The notes under the pieces: model-generated
Seen by the model: the letters and a program-made list of their open reading frames with translations, nothing else
Database searches by the model: none
What the model was told of the DNA's origin: nothing
Position numbers and translations under genes: made by a program
Shown: in pieces, positions 52,654 to 61,509 of the stretch
Layout of the letters: every line of letters starts with the position of its first letter
Position numbering within the stretch: the stretch's first letter is position 1
Source: JANXQG01 sp964615095
GTDB lineage: Bacteria; Planctomycetota; Planctomycetia; Pirellulales; Thermoguttaceae
Reading direction: 5' to 3'
Assembly (NCBI GenBank): GCA_964615095.1
Contig: CAZTPX010000003.1
Span: 94,997-158,996 of the forward strand
DNA: 64,000 nt

Positions 52654-52714
52654 GTTGGAGTCCCGGCTTTAGCCGGAAAGCCCTGAAAACTCCGCCTAAA
52701 GGCGGGACTCCAAC
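52654..52714. repeat. Palindromic repeat, family A (copy 3)
   Basis: Left GTTGGAGTCCCGGCTTTAGC, right GGCGGGACTCCAAC, with inner CCGCCTAAAGG. It lies between the 3' ends of two convergent genes, where it could act as a bidirectional terminator. Confidence 0.8.
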
Positions 52715-52804
52715 AATCGGGCACTTTCGGCATTTCTTCCATACGCGAACTATAAGCGTCCCCGCCGGCCCTGTGCCGGGGGGCGTTCACAGTTTCCTGA
52801 CGCG

Positions 52805-55800
52805 TTAAGGCTGCAACGTGCTGTTTTTGCCCAGGATGAACAGATTGTTGCTGTTCTTGAGGCCGTAGACCGTGTCGTGGGCGCCGTTGTCCGTGAGTCC
52901 CAGGATCTTCTCCAAGGCCGTCAGGCTGCCGCTAGCGCTGGCCATGACGCCGCGCAGCAGGTAGCTGTAGGGGAACATCGGCCCCTCTTGGAGCAAACTC
53001 ATCAGGGCCTGGTCGTTGAGGTTGCTGTCGGTCACGCCCGCGAAGATCGTGTTCTGCGAACTACCGGCGTAGATCGTGCTGTTGCCGGTGCCGCCGACGA
53101 TCAAATTCCGGCCCTGGCCGCCAATGATCGTGTCGCTGCCGCTGCCGCCCAGGAGGATGTTTTGGCCGCTGCCGCCGGTGATCGTGTCGTTGCCCGCTCC
53201 CCCGACAATCTCCGTAATCGCCGCGGGACCACCCGTGAGCACGTCGGCATAGGCCGAGCCGATCAGCTTGTTGATGACCCCGGAGATCGCAAGCGTGTTG
53301 TTCCAGGGGGCGATGCTCTGCGCCTGGCCTTTGTCGAGACTGAGGTTGACCGTCACGCCCGCGGTGTCGTGGCTGAAATCCAGCGTGTTGTTGCCGCCGG
53401 CGACGATCGAAACGGGCACGCTGCTGGAATTGAGCGTGTAGTAGTTGCTGCCGCTGCCGCCATCCAGCGCGAGCTTCTGCACCGTGGTGAGCTGCGTCGC
53501 CAGGCCGTTGGCCGTAACCGTGCTGCCGGCCACAGTGAACGAGTTGCTCCCGCCCGCGCCCACCACGGTAACCTGGTTCGTTCCGCCGGATCCCCCCAAC
53601 ACCTGGACAACCTGCGGAAGCGCCGCGCTGGAACTACTGGGGGCCGCGATCGCCACGATGTTTGCCTGGCTGGCGGGCAGTACGATCGAGATCGTATCGG
53701 TCGATTTGAAGGTGTTCGTGCTGAGCACCGATTTCGTGAGGTTGTTGTAAACCTTGACCGTGTTGCCGGAGAAGGAGACGGTGACATTGCCCCCCTGGGT
53801 CAAGTTCGTCGGGACGTCGATGATCGCCCCGGCCACGGACACAATACTCATCGGGCCGATCGAAGCCGTGTTGCCATAGGAGTCCGACACGGTCGCGCTG
53901 AAGGTGGTCGTCTGGGCAGTGGTCGGCGTCCAGGTGAAGGTCTGTGTCGCCGCATCGTAAACCATGCCCGAGGGCATCGTGACCGGAGTAATGGTCACCG
54001 CGTCGCTGGCGGGCGCGTTGGTCTGCACGTTATAGGTATAAAGTTGATTGACCGGGGCGGCGGCGGAAGGCGGGGCCAGGACGACGAATCCGATCGACAG
54101 ACTCGTGCCTGCCGAAGCCGCGCTGGAGATCGCACTGGCCGGAACATTGTACTCGGAGGCCGGGGAAAAGTAATTATAGCCCGACGAATCGGTACCGATG
54201 GCAAAACCGGCATAGAGCGTCGATTCGGGTGTCGCCTCCTTGACGGTGAACGTGTGGCTGCCGGCGGCGAACTGGGTCGTGCCGTTCGTGGTCAACGTGG
54301 CAGTCGTGGCTCCCGAGGCGACCGTTGCCGAGGCGATGGCCGTGCTGCCGCCGTCCATGTAGAGCGAAACCGTGTCGCCCGCGACCGCCCCCGTAATGTT
54401 GAACGTGAACGCCGAGGCCGTGCTCGAATTGTTGTAGACCGTGCTGCCGCTGACGGTCTGGCCGCCTGCAGTGATGGAAGCGATCTTGGGCGTCGCCGGC
54501 GCGGCCGTCTTGCCGATGAAAATCGGTACGAAAGCACGGTAGACCGGGCTGATGCTGGAACTCGAATCCCATGAAGTACCGGGCGACGACTCGTCGAAAG
54601 TCAGCGTCTGCGTGGTCGACGCCCCGACCGCCGAATTCTTCAAGGTCACCGGCAAAGTGCTACTCGAGTCCAGGCTGACGAGCGCTTGACTGCTGGGGAA
54701 CGTCACACTGAAACTGAAGTCGGTCGGGTCCAGGGTCGGAATGGGGGAAACCGCCGTAACCGTTGTCCCGCTCAGGCCGGAAAGCTTATCGAGCGCGCTC
54801 TCGATGTTGGCGGCCGTGGTCGCCAGATTGGTGCTGTCGAAATTGATCGAAGCCGTCGGGGTCGACCCCACGTCCAGTTCGAACGTGCCGGTGACGGGGG
54901 TGACGGCCGTGATTTCCAGGTACTGGATGCCCGTGTATCCGCTGGTCGGCGTCAGGGTGTAGCTGGAGCCGTTCTGCGTGAGCGTCACGTCCGGATTGCT
55001 CGTGTCCGCAACCGGGCCGTCGTAGGTGAAGGTCAGGGTCTGCGTCGTCGTCGAGGTGGTGGCAGAATTTGCGAAACTGGCCTCCAGGTCGCTCACGGTC
55101 TGGGTGCCGGAGGTCGTCAGATAGGTGAGGGGCGATTGGCTGCCGGCGAACGTCACCTTGAAGCTGAAGCTTGTGGGGTTCGAACCGCTGGGCGCCACCG
55201 CCGTGACCGTCGTTCCGCTCAGGCCGGAAAGCGCCACGAGCGCCGTTTGGATGTTGGATGCCGTGGTATTCAGCTCGGTGCTGTTGAAATTGATCTCGCC
55301 GGTCGGGGTCGATCCCTCTTCCAACTCGAAATAGCCGGCCACGGTGGGGACATAGGAATTGTCGACGTAGGAGTTGGCGATGTCGGGAATGGGGAGCAGC
55401 AACTGCACGTTCACCTGCGCGGTCCCGCCGTCGGCCGCCTCGCCCTGCGGCGTGAAGGTCACCGCCGTGTTTTCCGCCGTGGTGATCGTGTCCGTGCCGT
55501 TGATCGGCTCGACCCAGGGGTTCGGCGGATCGTAGGAGTTCGTGCCGACGCTGATCTGGAAGCTTTGCGAGTGGCCCAGGCCGTCGGACACGGTGACCGT
55601 GTAGGTGCCCGTCGCGCCCGTCGCCGCCTGGAGCATCAGCACGCTGTCGCTGGTCTCGGTGACGATGCTCATCGATTCGATCTTCGGGGCCACCAGCGGC
55701 TTGCTGTCTTCATGGGTTGACGTGTTGGTGGTCACCGGCGTGGCGGCGATCGCCGAACGGACGTTGTCGCCCGAGATCAGCTTGCCGAAGATCGTGTAGC

Positions 55801-57019
55801 GGAAGTCGAGAAAACCGTCGCTCATGTCGTTCGGGTTGGTGATGAAGAACTCCGAACTGTTGCCGTCCACGCCGTTGTTGGCCATGGCCAACAGGCCGCT
55901 GGATGTGAAGCGCAAGAGGGCGTTCAACTCCACGGGGATCGAACTGCCCACCGAGCTGTTCACGCCGCCCTGGTCCATGAAACTTTCGATGATGCGGTAG
56001 AAGGAGGTGTTGGTGTAGGTGCCCGAATCGACCAGGCTGACGAAGTGCTTCACCGTGTTGGGCGTGTCGTTGTTGAACAACTGAAAGTCCATGGTGCCCA
56101 GGTTGGTGACGATCTGCAAGACCTGGTTGGTCTGCGGCATGAAGCTGGCCGTCAACTGGCTGCTGTTGGACGTCGTGACGCTGTAGTTCGGCGTTCCCGA
56201 GTTCGTGTCATCCACCGCCACGAGCACGGGCGAATTGATGGCGATATTTGCAGCCGGGGCGACCACAGTCAGGCCGCCGGCGGCCGCGACCGAGACGAAC
56301 ATCGGGCCGACGGTCGTGGTGTTGCCCAGCGCGTCGGTGATCGTCTCCGTGAACGACTGCGTAGTCCCGGCCTGAGCAGTAATGGGCTGCCAGGTGAAAG
56401 TCTGGTTAGACGCGTTGTACGTCATGCCCGAGGGCAAGCTGCTGCCCGCCGCGAAAGTGAGCGCGTCGCCGGTAGGGGCATTGGTGGTCGTGGTACACTG
56501 ATACGTATATTTCGTGCCCACGGTGGCCGAGGTGGCGAGGGCCGAGGTCACGCTTGCCGTGAGGTCGGTAAACACGTAGACCGTGATGCTGCCCGAACTG
56601 CTGCTGGCCGTGCCGCTGCTGGTCTGCGTGGCCGCAAAAGTGTGCGAGCCGTCCGAGAGCGTGGAATTGGCGGTGGTAGTCACGGTGACAGAGGTGGCAC
56701 TCGCGGGCACCGTTCCCGTGGCAATAGCCGTCGTGCCGCCATCGGCATAGACATCCACCGTATTGCCGGCGGTGACGCCGGAAACGAGAAAGCTCAATTC
56801 AGTGGATGTCGACGAGTTGTTGGCCGTGGTGAGCGTGGCCGTGCCCTCGGTGCTGGTGGGCTTGAAGGCGATCGACGCGGGCGCGGCGACCGTGGAGAGC
56901 AAGCGGCGGCTTTCGAGGCTCTCGAAGGCCAGCCGCCGTTTTTGGATACCGGCCGGCTTTTTTCCGCGTTTCGCCTGTGAAAATCTGCCTGTTCCGCCGC
57001 TCGCCGAGTGTGTGCTCAT
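52805..57019 (-). CDS. Giant LEPR-XLL surface protein with cyclophilin domain and RTX-like repeats
   Basis: About 1404 residues from ATG 57019 (TTG 57043 is possible). The N-terminus carries the planctomycete LEPR-XLL motif (LAFESLESRRLLST). Ig-like/cadherin-like modules follow (SGMTYNASNQTFTWQPITAQ). A cyclophilin-type domain lies at about 300-435 (VTNLGTMDFQLFNNDTPNTV; NSSEFFITNP), and two copies of an unassigned repeat (SGLSGTTVTAV) in the middle. Five or six GGxGxDxI hemolysin-type calcium-binding repeats lie near the C-terminus (GGAGNDTITGGSGQ). Secreted or surface-anchored. It is very low in Cys and rich in Thr/Ser, as expected for an adhesin. The catalytic Arg of the cyclophilin is in SFYRIIESF. 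Confidence 0.88.
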   Translation of the reverse strand: MSTHSASGGTGRFSQAKRGKKPAGIQKRRLAFESLESRRLLSTVAAPASIAFKPTSTEGTATLTTANNSSTSTELSFLVSGVTAGNTVDVYADGGTTAIATGTVPASATSVTVTTTANSTLSDGSHTFAATQTSSGTASSSSGSITVYVFTDLTASVTSALATSATVGTKYTYQCTTTTNAPTGDALTFAAGSSLPSGMTYNASNQTFTWQPITAQAGTTQSFTETITDALGNTTTVGPMFVSVAAAGGLTVVAPAANIAINSPVLVAVDDTNSGTPNYSVTTSNSSQLTASFMPQTNQVLQIVTNLGTMDFQLFNNDTPNTVKHFVSLVDSGTYTNTSFYRIIESFMDQGGVNSSVGSSIPVELNALLRFTSSGLLAMANNGVDGNSSEFFITNPNDMSDGFLDFRYTIFGKLISGDNVRSAIAATPVTTNTSTHEDSKPLVAPKIESMSIVTETSDSVLMLQAATGATGTYTVTVSDGLGHSQSFQISVGTNSYDPPNPWVEPINGTDTITTAENTAVTFTPQGEAADGGTAQVNVQLLLPIPDIANSYVDNSYVPTVAGYFELEEGSTPTGEINFNSTELNTTASNIQTALVALSGLSGTTVTAVAPSGSNPTSFSFKVTFAGSQSPLTYLTTSGTQTVSDLEASFANSATTSTTTQTLTFTYDGPVADTSNPDVTLTQNGSSYTLTPTSGYTGIQYLEITAVTPVTGTFELDVGSTPTASINFDSTNLATTAANIESALDKLSGLSGTTVTAVSPIPTLDPTDFSFSVTFPSSQALVSLDSSSTLPVTLKNSAVGASTTQTLTFDESSPGTSWDSSSSISPVYRAFVPIFIGKTAAPATPKIASITAGGQTVSGSTVYNNSSTASAFTFNITGAVAGDTVSLYMDGGSTAIASATVASGATTATLTTNGTTQFAAGSHTFTVKEATPESTLYAGFAIGTDSSGYNYFSPASEYNVPASAISSAASAGTSLSIGFVVLAPPSAAAPVNQLYTYNVQTNAPASDAVTITPVTMPSGMVYDAATQTFTWTPTTAQTTTFSATVSDSYGNTASIGPMSIVSVAGAIIDVPTNLTQGGNVTVSFSGNTVKVYNNLTKSVLSTNTFKSTDTISIVLPASQANIVAIAAPSSSSAALPQVVQVLGGSGGTNQVTVVGAGGSNSFTVAGSTVTANGLATQLTTVQKLALDGGSGSNYYTLNSSSVPVSIVAGGNNTLDFSHDTAGVTVNLSLDKGQAQSIAPWNNTLAISGVINKLIGSAYADVLTGGPAAITEIVGGAGNDTITGGSGQNILLGGSGSDTIIGGQGRNLIVGGTGNSTIYAGSSQNTIFAGVTDSNLNDQALMSLLQEGPMFPYSYLLRGVMASASGSLTALEKILGLTDNGAHDTVYGLKNSNNLFILGKNSTLQP

Positions 57020-57233
57020 AAGATTAAGCAAGTTAATGCCCAAGAAAAGAAGAGACTACCCCCACACGGTGCCATGCCCTGGCCTCGTATTTTGGGCTTT
57101 TCGAATTTATCCATCTATATGATAATCGATTTCAGTTTCATTTTCCAACAAACGTAATCGGCGGAAATCGGCCGCCGGGCGGCATTCCATTCGGCCCGTT
57201 CCGACTGGCGAACAGACACCTTTTATTCCGGTT

Positions 57234-57830
57234 ATGAACGATTCAGCGATGATTTCCCGCAGTCCGGAGTTGATGTCGCGGTCCGATTCGGCCCTGCTGG
57301 TGGTCGACGTGCAGGAGAAGCTGGTTCCGGCGATTCACGCGTCTCGGCGGGTTGTATGGAACGTGCGGCGGCTGATCGACGGCGCGAAGTTGCTCGGTTT
57401 GCCGGTCGTGGCGTCCGAGCAGTACCCGCAGGGACTAGGGCCGACCGTGGCCGAGTTGGCCTCGCGGCTGGAAGATCGGCCCGCCAAGCTCTCTTTCAGT
57501 TGCCGGGAGTTGCCGGAGTTGTTCGCCGGCCTCCGCCAGCGGAATATCGAGAAACTGCTGGTTTGCGGCATCGAGACCCACGTCTGCATCCAACAGACGG
57601 TGCTCGACCTATTGGCCGACGGGTGGCGGGTATACGTGGCCGCCGACGCAGTGGGATCGCGCTATGAACTGGACCACCGCACCGCCTTGCGGCGGTTGGA
57701 ATGTTCGGGGGCCGTGCTCACAACGACGGAGGCCGCGCTGTTCGAATGGTGCCAGGTTGCCGGCACGCCGGAGTTCAAGCAAATCAGCCGCCTCGTGCGC
57801 GAGACCCCGCCGGCAGCGGATGGGCTGTAG
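57234..57830 (+). CDS. Isochorismatase-family cysteine hydrolase
   Basis: 198 residues. The catalytic triad of the family is visible: Asp in LLVVDVQEKL, Lys in RPAKLSFS, Cys in GIETHVCIQQTVLDLL. The Ile-Glu cis-peptide region and AADAVGSRYELDH are typical of YcaC-type enzymes. Substrate unknown (nicotinamide-like or other amides). Divergent from the giant surface protein gene. Confidence 0.92.
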   Translation: MNDSAMISRSPELMSRSDSALLVVDVQEKLVPAIHASRRVVWNVRRLIDGAKLLGLPVVASEQYPQGLGPTVAELASRLEDRPAKLSFSCRELPELFAGLRQRNIEKLLVCGIETHVCIQQTVLDLLADGWRVYVAADAVGSRYELDHRTALRRLECSGAVLTTTEAALFEWCQVAGTPEFKQISRLVRETPPAADGL

Positions 57831-58296
57831 TTCGCGCGGATAGAAATAGCACGTTGGAGTCCCGGCTTTAGCCGGCATTTATCCCGATTACCGGCTAAAG
57901 CCGGGACTCCAACAATTCACCGATGATTTTGCTTTTCTCCTGGAAACCGCATCGCGAGCATTGCATTATTTGCAGCATTCAGTTAAAATATCAGCGCTGT
58001 CTGCTAATTCTCGGGATTACTGGGATTACCTGTTTGGCGCTCGAATTTCTTCTTGGAAGTATATCGTAAGCCTTCATGGCTTAACGACTTACATCCACGG
58101 CCAAACGGTTCTTGTCGCTTGCTGGTTGGGTTCCCCGCGAATTGGCGGAAAGCGCCAAGGCGTTAGTGTCAGGTAAAAAGGGCAATCGACCGGCGCGGTT
58201 GGCCGTGTCAGGCGACGACGTCATGTGCGTCGTTGTTTCCAGACAGCAGGCCTTGCCGTCGTCGCCGTCGAGGGCACGCAGCGCAAAGGTCGTTTC
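57831..58296. other. Intergenic region with one palindromic repeat
   Basis: 466 bases. It contains the family A repeat at 57853-57913. The rest is without recognisable genes; short frames such as 57961-58176 lack any family features. Confidence 0.5.
57853..57913. repeat. Palindromic repeat, family A (copy 4)
   Basis: Left GTTGGAGTCCCGGCTTTAGC, right CCGGCTAAAGCCGGGACTCC plus AAC. The arms are perfect mirrors around a 17-base loop, the cleanest copy in the window. Confidence 0.85.
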
Positions 58297-59754
58297 ATGT
58301 TCGGACGAAGCCGGGAAAGGCCCGGAGAACGGCGGCACGAAACTCGCGACAGGATTCAAGGCGATCTGTCGTCGTCCGCTACTGGCGGGCAGGGCGAGGC
58401 TGCGATCCGCGGACCGTTGGAGGACTGCCCTATTCCAACGCGCCCGAGGACATCGCGGCTGCTGCTGGTTCTGGTTACCGCAGCCTGCGTGGCGACGGCA
58501 AGCATCATGCTTTGGACGATGCGATCTCGCGGCGGCAGGGACGCCGGAGGGGAAGCACGGCAACTAGCGGCGCAGGACTCGCAAAGCATCTCCAAGTCAG
58601 GCGATCCATCGGCGGGTGTCGGTAACGGGGGGAACCCGAAGAATCTGTCCGAAGGGCCCGTCGCGCGGCCGCCGCAGCCACAACTCGTGCCGGACGTCGA
58701 GCCGACAACGTCGCCCCCCAAACCCCTTCAGCCGGCAGTCGATGGTGTAGCGGCGGTCCGGGCGGAAATTCAGGCCCTGGAAAAAGAGTCGATTGAAATC
58801 GCCGAGACCCTGGTCGAGGAATTCCCCAACCGTGCGGATCCCTTGGGTCTGCTGGGCATGGTCTACAATCGCTGCAACCAGACGGCCAAAGCCATGGAGT
58901 ACTGGAAGAAGGCGCTGGACCGCAGCCCCAACCGTCCCGATCTATACGACGCCATGGCGACGGTAGCTCTCCGCAAGGGCGAGTACGAGAAGGCTGTGGA
59001 ACTCTGCGGCGTGGGCCTGCAGAAGGGCGAGATGCTGATGCTGCATTGCCACTTGGCAGAAGCGCTGAATGGCCTTGGCCGCGCGGAGGAGGCATTGAAG
59101 GAACTGCAGATTGCCGTCAAGTCAGCGCCGAAGGATCCGCAGATCTACTGTCAAATGGGCAAGTCCTATACCCTCCTGCCCGACCACGAAAAAGCCAGGC
59201 TTAATTACGAGACGGCGGTCAGACTGAAACCCGACCACAAAGTCGCGTATTACGGCCTAGCCATGGCCTGCGCGAAGTTGGGGCTGGAGGACCAGTACCG
59301 GCAGGCCATGCAGCGGCACGAGAAGTTGAATGCGGCGGACATGCAGGCCCAACGCGGCCGAAGAGACGTTGTCTATGACGTGGCAACGTATCGGACCGCA
59401 CTGGCCATAACCTGTTGTGATGCCGCCACGGTTTATCTTCGCGGGGAAATGCCGAAGACGGCCGAGCGGTTGCTGCGGCGAGCGGCCGAAGTCGCTCCCA
59501 AGGACACCCTTTGCCGCATCCAACTCGTACAGCTTCTTTGCGCTAAGAATTGCGCCGCGGAAGCCGTTCCCGTCGCCAAGGAACTTGTCGAGATCGAGCC
59601 CCACAACGCCGGCTTTCAGTTGCGATTGGCCATGATCTACGACCACCTCCATCGTTCTGATGAAGCCCGCGGAGCCGCAAATAAGGCGGTGGAACTGGCG
59701 CCGGACAACGAGGAGTGCCGCAGCTTCCAGAAGCAACTTGAAGTGAAAAGGTAA
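58297..59754 (+). CDS. Membrane-anchored TPR protein
   Basis: About 485 residues from ATG 58297 (in-frame starts exist upstream). One membrane segment (LLLVLVTAACVATASIML) follows a basic cytoplasmic tail. A Pro-rich linker and at least seven TPR units follow (LGLLGMVYNRCNQTAKAMEY; LYDAMATVALRKGEYEKAVE; AEALNGLGRAEEALKELQIA). A scaffold for extracytoplasmic complexes is likely. First gene of an operon with the two CRTAC1 proteins: the next gene starts 4 nt after the stop. Confidence 0.88.
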   Translation: MFGRSRERPGERRHETRDRIQGDLSSSATGGQGEAAIRGPLEDCPIPTRPRTSRLLLVLVTAACVATASIMLWTMRSRGGRDAGGEARQLAAQDSQSISKSGDPSAGVGNGGNPKNLSEGPVARPPQPQLVPDVEPTTSPPKPLQPAVDGVAAVRAEIQALEKESIEIAETLVEEFPNRADPLGLLGMVYNRCNQTAKAMEYWKKALDRSPNRPDLYDAMATVALRKGEYEKAVELCGVGLQKGEMLMLHCHLAEALNGLGRAEEALKELQIAVKSAPKDPQIYCQMGKSYTLLPDHEKARLNYETAVRLKPDHKVAYYGLAMACAKLGLEDQYRQAMQRHEKLNAADMQAQRGRRDVVYDVATYRTALAITCCDAATVYLRGEMPKTAERLLRRAAEVAPKDTLCRIQLVQLLCAKNCAAEAVPVAKELVEIEPHNAGFQLRLAMIYDHLHRSDEARGAANKAVELAPDNEECRSFQKQLEVKR

Positions 59755-59758
59755 ACGC

Positions 59759-61504
59759 ATGATCCGCATGCCCTTGGGGCCCAGAGCAAGCGCAACGCAG
59801 TGCTGCGCGGCCGCCCTCTTGGCCTGGCTGGCGGCGGACGCCGCCGACGACGACGGCCCCATCCGCTTTCGCGACGTGACCGCCCAGTCCGGAATCGACT
59901 TTGTCCACACGCACGGCGGCAGCGGCAGGAAGTACATTGTCGAGACGGTGACTGCCGGCTTGGCCCTGTTCGATTATGACAACGACGGGAAGACCGACAT
60001 CTACTTCCTCAACGGCAGACCGTTGGCCGGAACGAAGGCCGCCGGGCAGCCCAAGAACCATCTCTACCGCAACCTGGGCGGAATGAAGTTCAAGGACGTT
60101 ACCGATCAGGCCGGCGTGGGAGGCGGAGCGGGATTCGGGCTGGGCGTGTGCGTTGGGGATTACGATAACGATGGCTACCAGGATCTCTACGTGAGCAACT
60201 ACGGCGAGAACATTCTCTACCACAACAACGGCGACGGCACCTTCAGCGACGTCACCCGCAAGGCGGGCGTTGCCCGCGGGCACAAGGTCGGCGCGGGAGC
60301 CTGCTTCCTGGACTACGACAACGATGGACGTCTTGACCTGTTCGCTGCGAATTACGTGGAATTCTCCCAACAGAAACCGCTGCTGTCGACGACCCGCGGT
60401 TTTCCCATTTATGCAAGCCCCAAGAACTACACCCCCGAGACCCATAACCTCTTTCACAATAACGGCGATGGCACGTTTACAGATGTCAGCAAGGCGTCGG
60501 GCCTTGCCGCGCACCGAACGTACGGCATGGGCATTGTCGTTGCCGATTACGATAATGACGGGTATCCCGACATCTTCATCGCCAACGACGTATCACCGAA
60601 TTCGCTGTTCCACAACGACCGCAGCGGAAAATTCAAGGAGGTAGCTCTTCTGGCCGGCGTCGCCTGCGATATGAATGGCGTGTCCAACGCGAATATGGGG
60701 GTGGACTCCGCGGACTATGACAATAGCGGCCTGCTCAGCTTCTTCGTGACCTCGTACCAGGACCAGTTGAAGGTACTTTTCAAGAACCGGGGCCACGGGA
60801 TGTTCGACGACGTGACCCTGTCCAGCGGGGCAAGCATCGGAACGCTCCCCTACGTCGCATGGGGCTGCGGTTTTGCGGATTTCGACAATGACGGCCACCG
60901 CGACCTCTTCATCGTCTGTGGTCACACACAGGACAACGTTGAGCTGTTCGACGATACCACGTCGTACCGTTGCCGAAGCGCCGTTTTGCGGAACCTGGGC
61001 AACGGAAAATTCGCCAACGTCACCGAGCAATCCGGCGACGTGGCAAAACTCAAAATGGTGGGCCGGGGCGTGGCCTTTGACGACCTGGATAACGACGGCC
61101 GGATCGACGTGGTGATCCTCAATTCCAACGACAGGCCCACGATCCTGAGAAACGAAACCGTGAACGGCAACCATTGGATCCAGATCCGGCTGCAGGGCAT
61201 GAAGACCAACCGCGACGGCGTCGGGGCACGGGTCTACGTAGTCGCCGGCGAGTTGAAGCAGATGGACGAAGTCCACAGCGGGCGTGGGTACCAAAGCCAC
61301 TGGGGAACGCGGCTGCACTTCGGCCTGGCCAAGAACCAGCGGGTCGAGCGGATCGAAGTCCATTGGCCTCGCAGCGGCTTGGTCGACATCCTCGAAGACG
61401 TCCCCGCGGACCAATTATTGACGATCGTCGAGGGCAGCTCGCCGTCACGCCGGAAGCCGCTGTTCATCTACCCGCAGGCCCCGGCATTGCCGGGCAAGAG
61501 GTGA
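59759..61504 (+). CDS. Secreted FG-GAP / UnbV-ASPIC (CRTAC1-type) protein, paralogue 1
   Basis: 581 residues with an N-terminal export signal ending near LAADAADDDG. Seven FG-GAP-type calcium loops can be counted, six intact (FDYDNDGKTD, GDYDNDGYQD, LDYDNDGRLD, ADYDNDGYPD, ADFDNDGHRD, DDLDNDGRID) and one degenerate (ADYDNSGLLS). They should form a beta-propeller. The C-terminus is the UnbV/ASPIC domain (NHWIQIRLQGMKTNRDGVGA; GYQSHWGTRLHFGLAK). Function in planctomycetes is unknown. Tandem with a close paralogue. Confidence 0.93.
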   Translation: MIRMPLGPRASATQCCAAALLAWLAADAADDDGPIRFRDVTAQSGIDFVHTHGGSGRKYIVETVTAGLALFDYDNDGKTDIYFLNGRPLAGTKAAGQPKNHLYRNLGGMKFKDVTDQAGVGGGAGFGLGVCVGDYDNDGYQDLYVSNYGENILYHNNGDGTFSDVTRKAGVARGHKVGAGACFLDYDNDGRLDLFAANYVEFSQQKPLLSTTRGFPIYASPKNYTPETHNLFHNNGDGTFTDVSKASGLAAHRTYGMGIVVADYDNDGYPDIFIANDVSPNSLFHNDRSGKFKEVALLAGVACDMNGVSNANMGVDSADYDNSGLLSFFVTSYQDQLKVLFKNRGHGMFDDVTLSSGASIGTLPYVAWGCGFADFDNDGHRDLFIVCGHTQDNVELFDDTTSYRCRSAVLRNLGNGKFANVTEQSGDVAKLKMVGRGVAFDDLDNDGRIDVVILNSNDRPTILRNETVNGNHWIQIRLQGMKTNRDGVGARVYVVAGELKQMDEVHSGRGYQSHWGTRLHFGLAKNQRVERIEVHWPRSGLVDILEDVPADQLLTIVEGSSPSRRKPLFIYPQAPALPGKR

Positions 61505-61509
61505 CCATC

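Noticed and set aside
52877..54574. 565-codon plus-strand frame opposite the giant surface protein
   Set aside because: Composition is Arg/Gly/Ala/Val without domains; it is the antisense of a Thr/Ser/Gly-rich repetitive gene that has clear homology features.
54686..55720. 344-codon plus-strand frame
   Set aside because: Antisense to the giant surface protein gene, no recognisable features.
49253..57913. CRISPR array
   Set aside because: The repeats are palindromic, intergenic, irregularly spaced by kilobases and not separated by unique spacers; no cas genes in the window.
57961..58176. 71-codon plus-strand frame
   Set aside because: No ribosome site, no motif, composition unlike neighbours.
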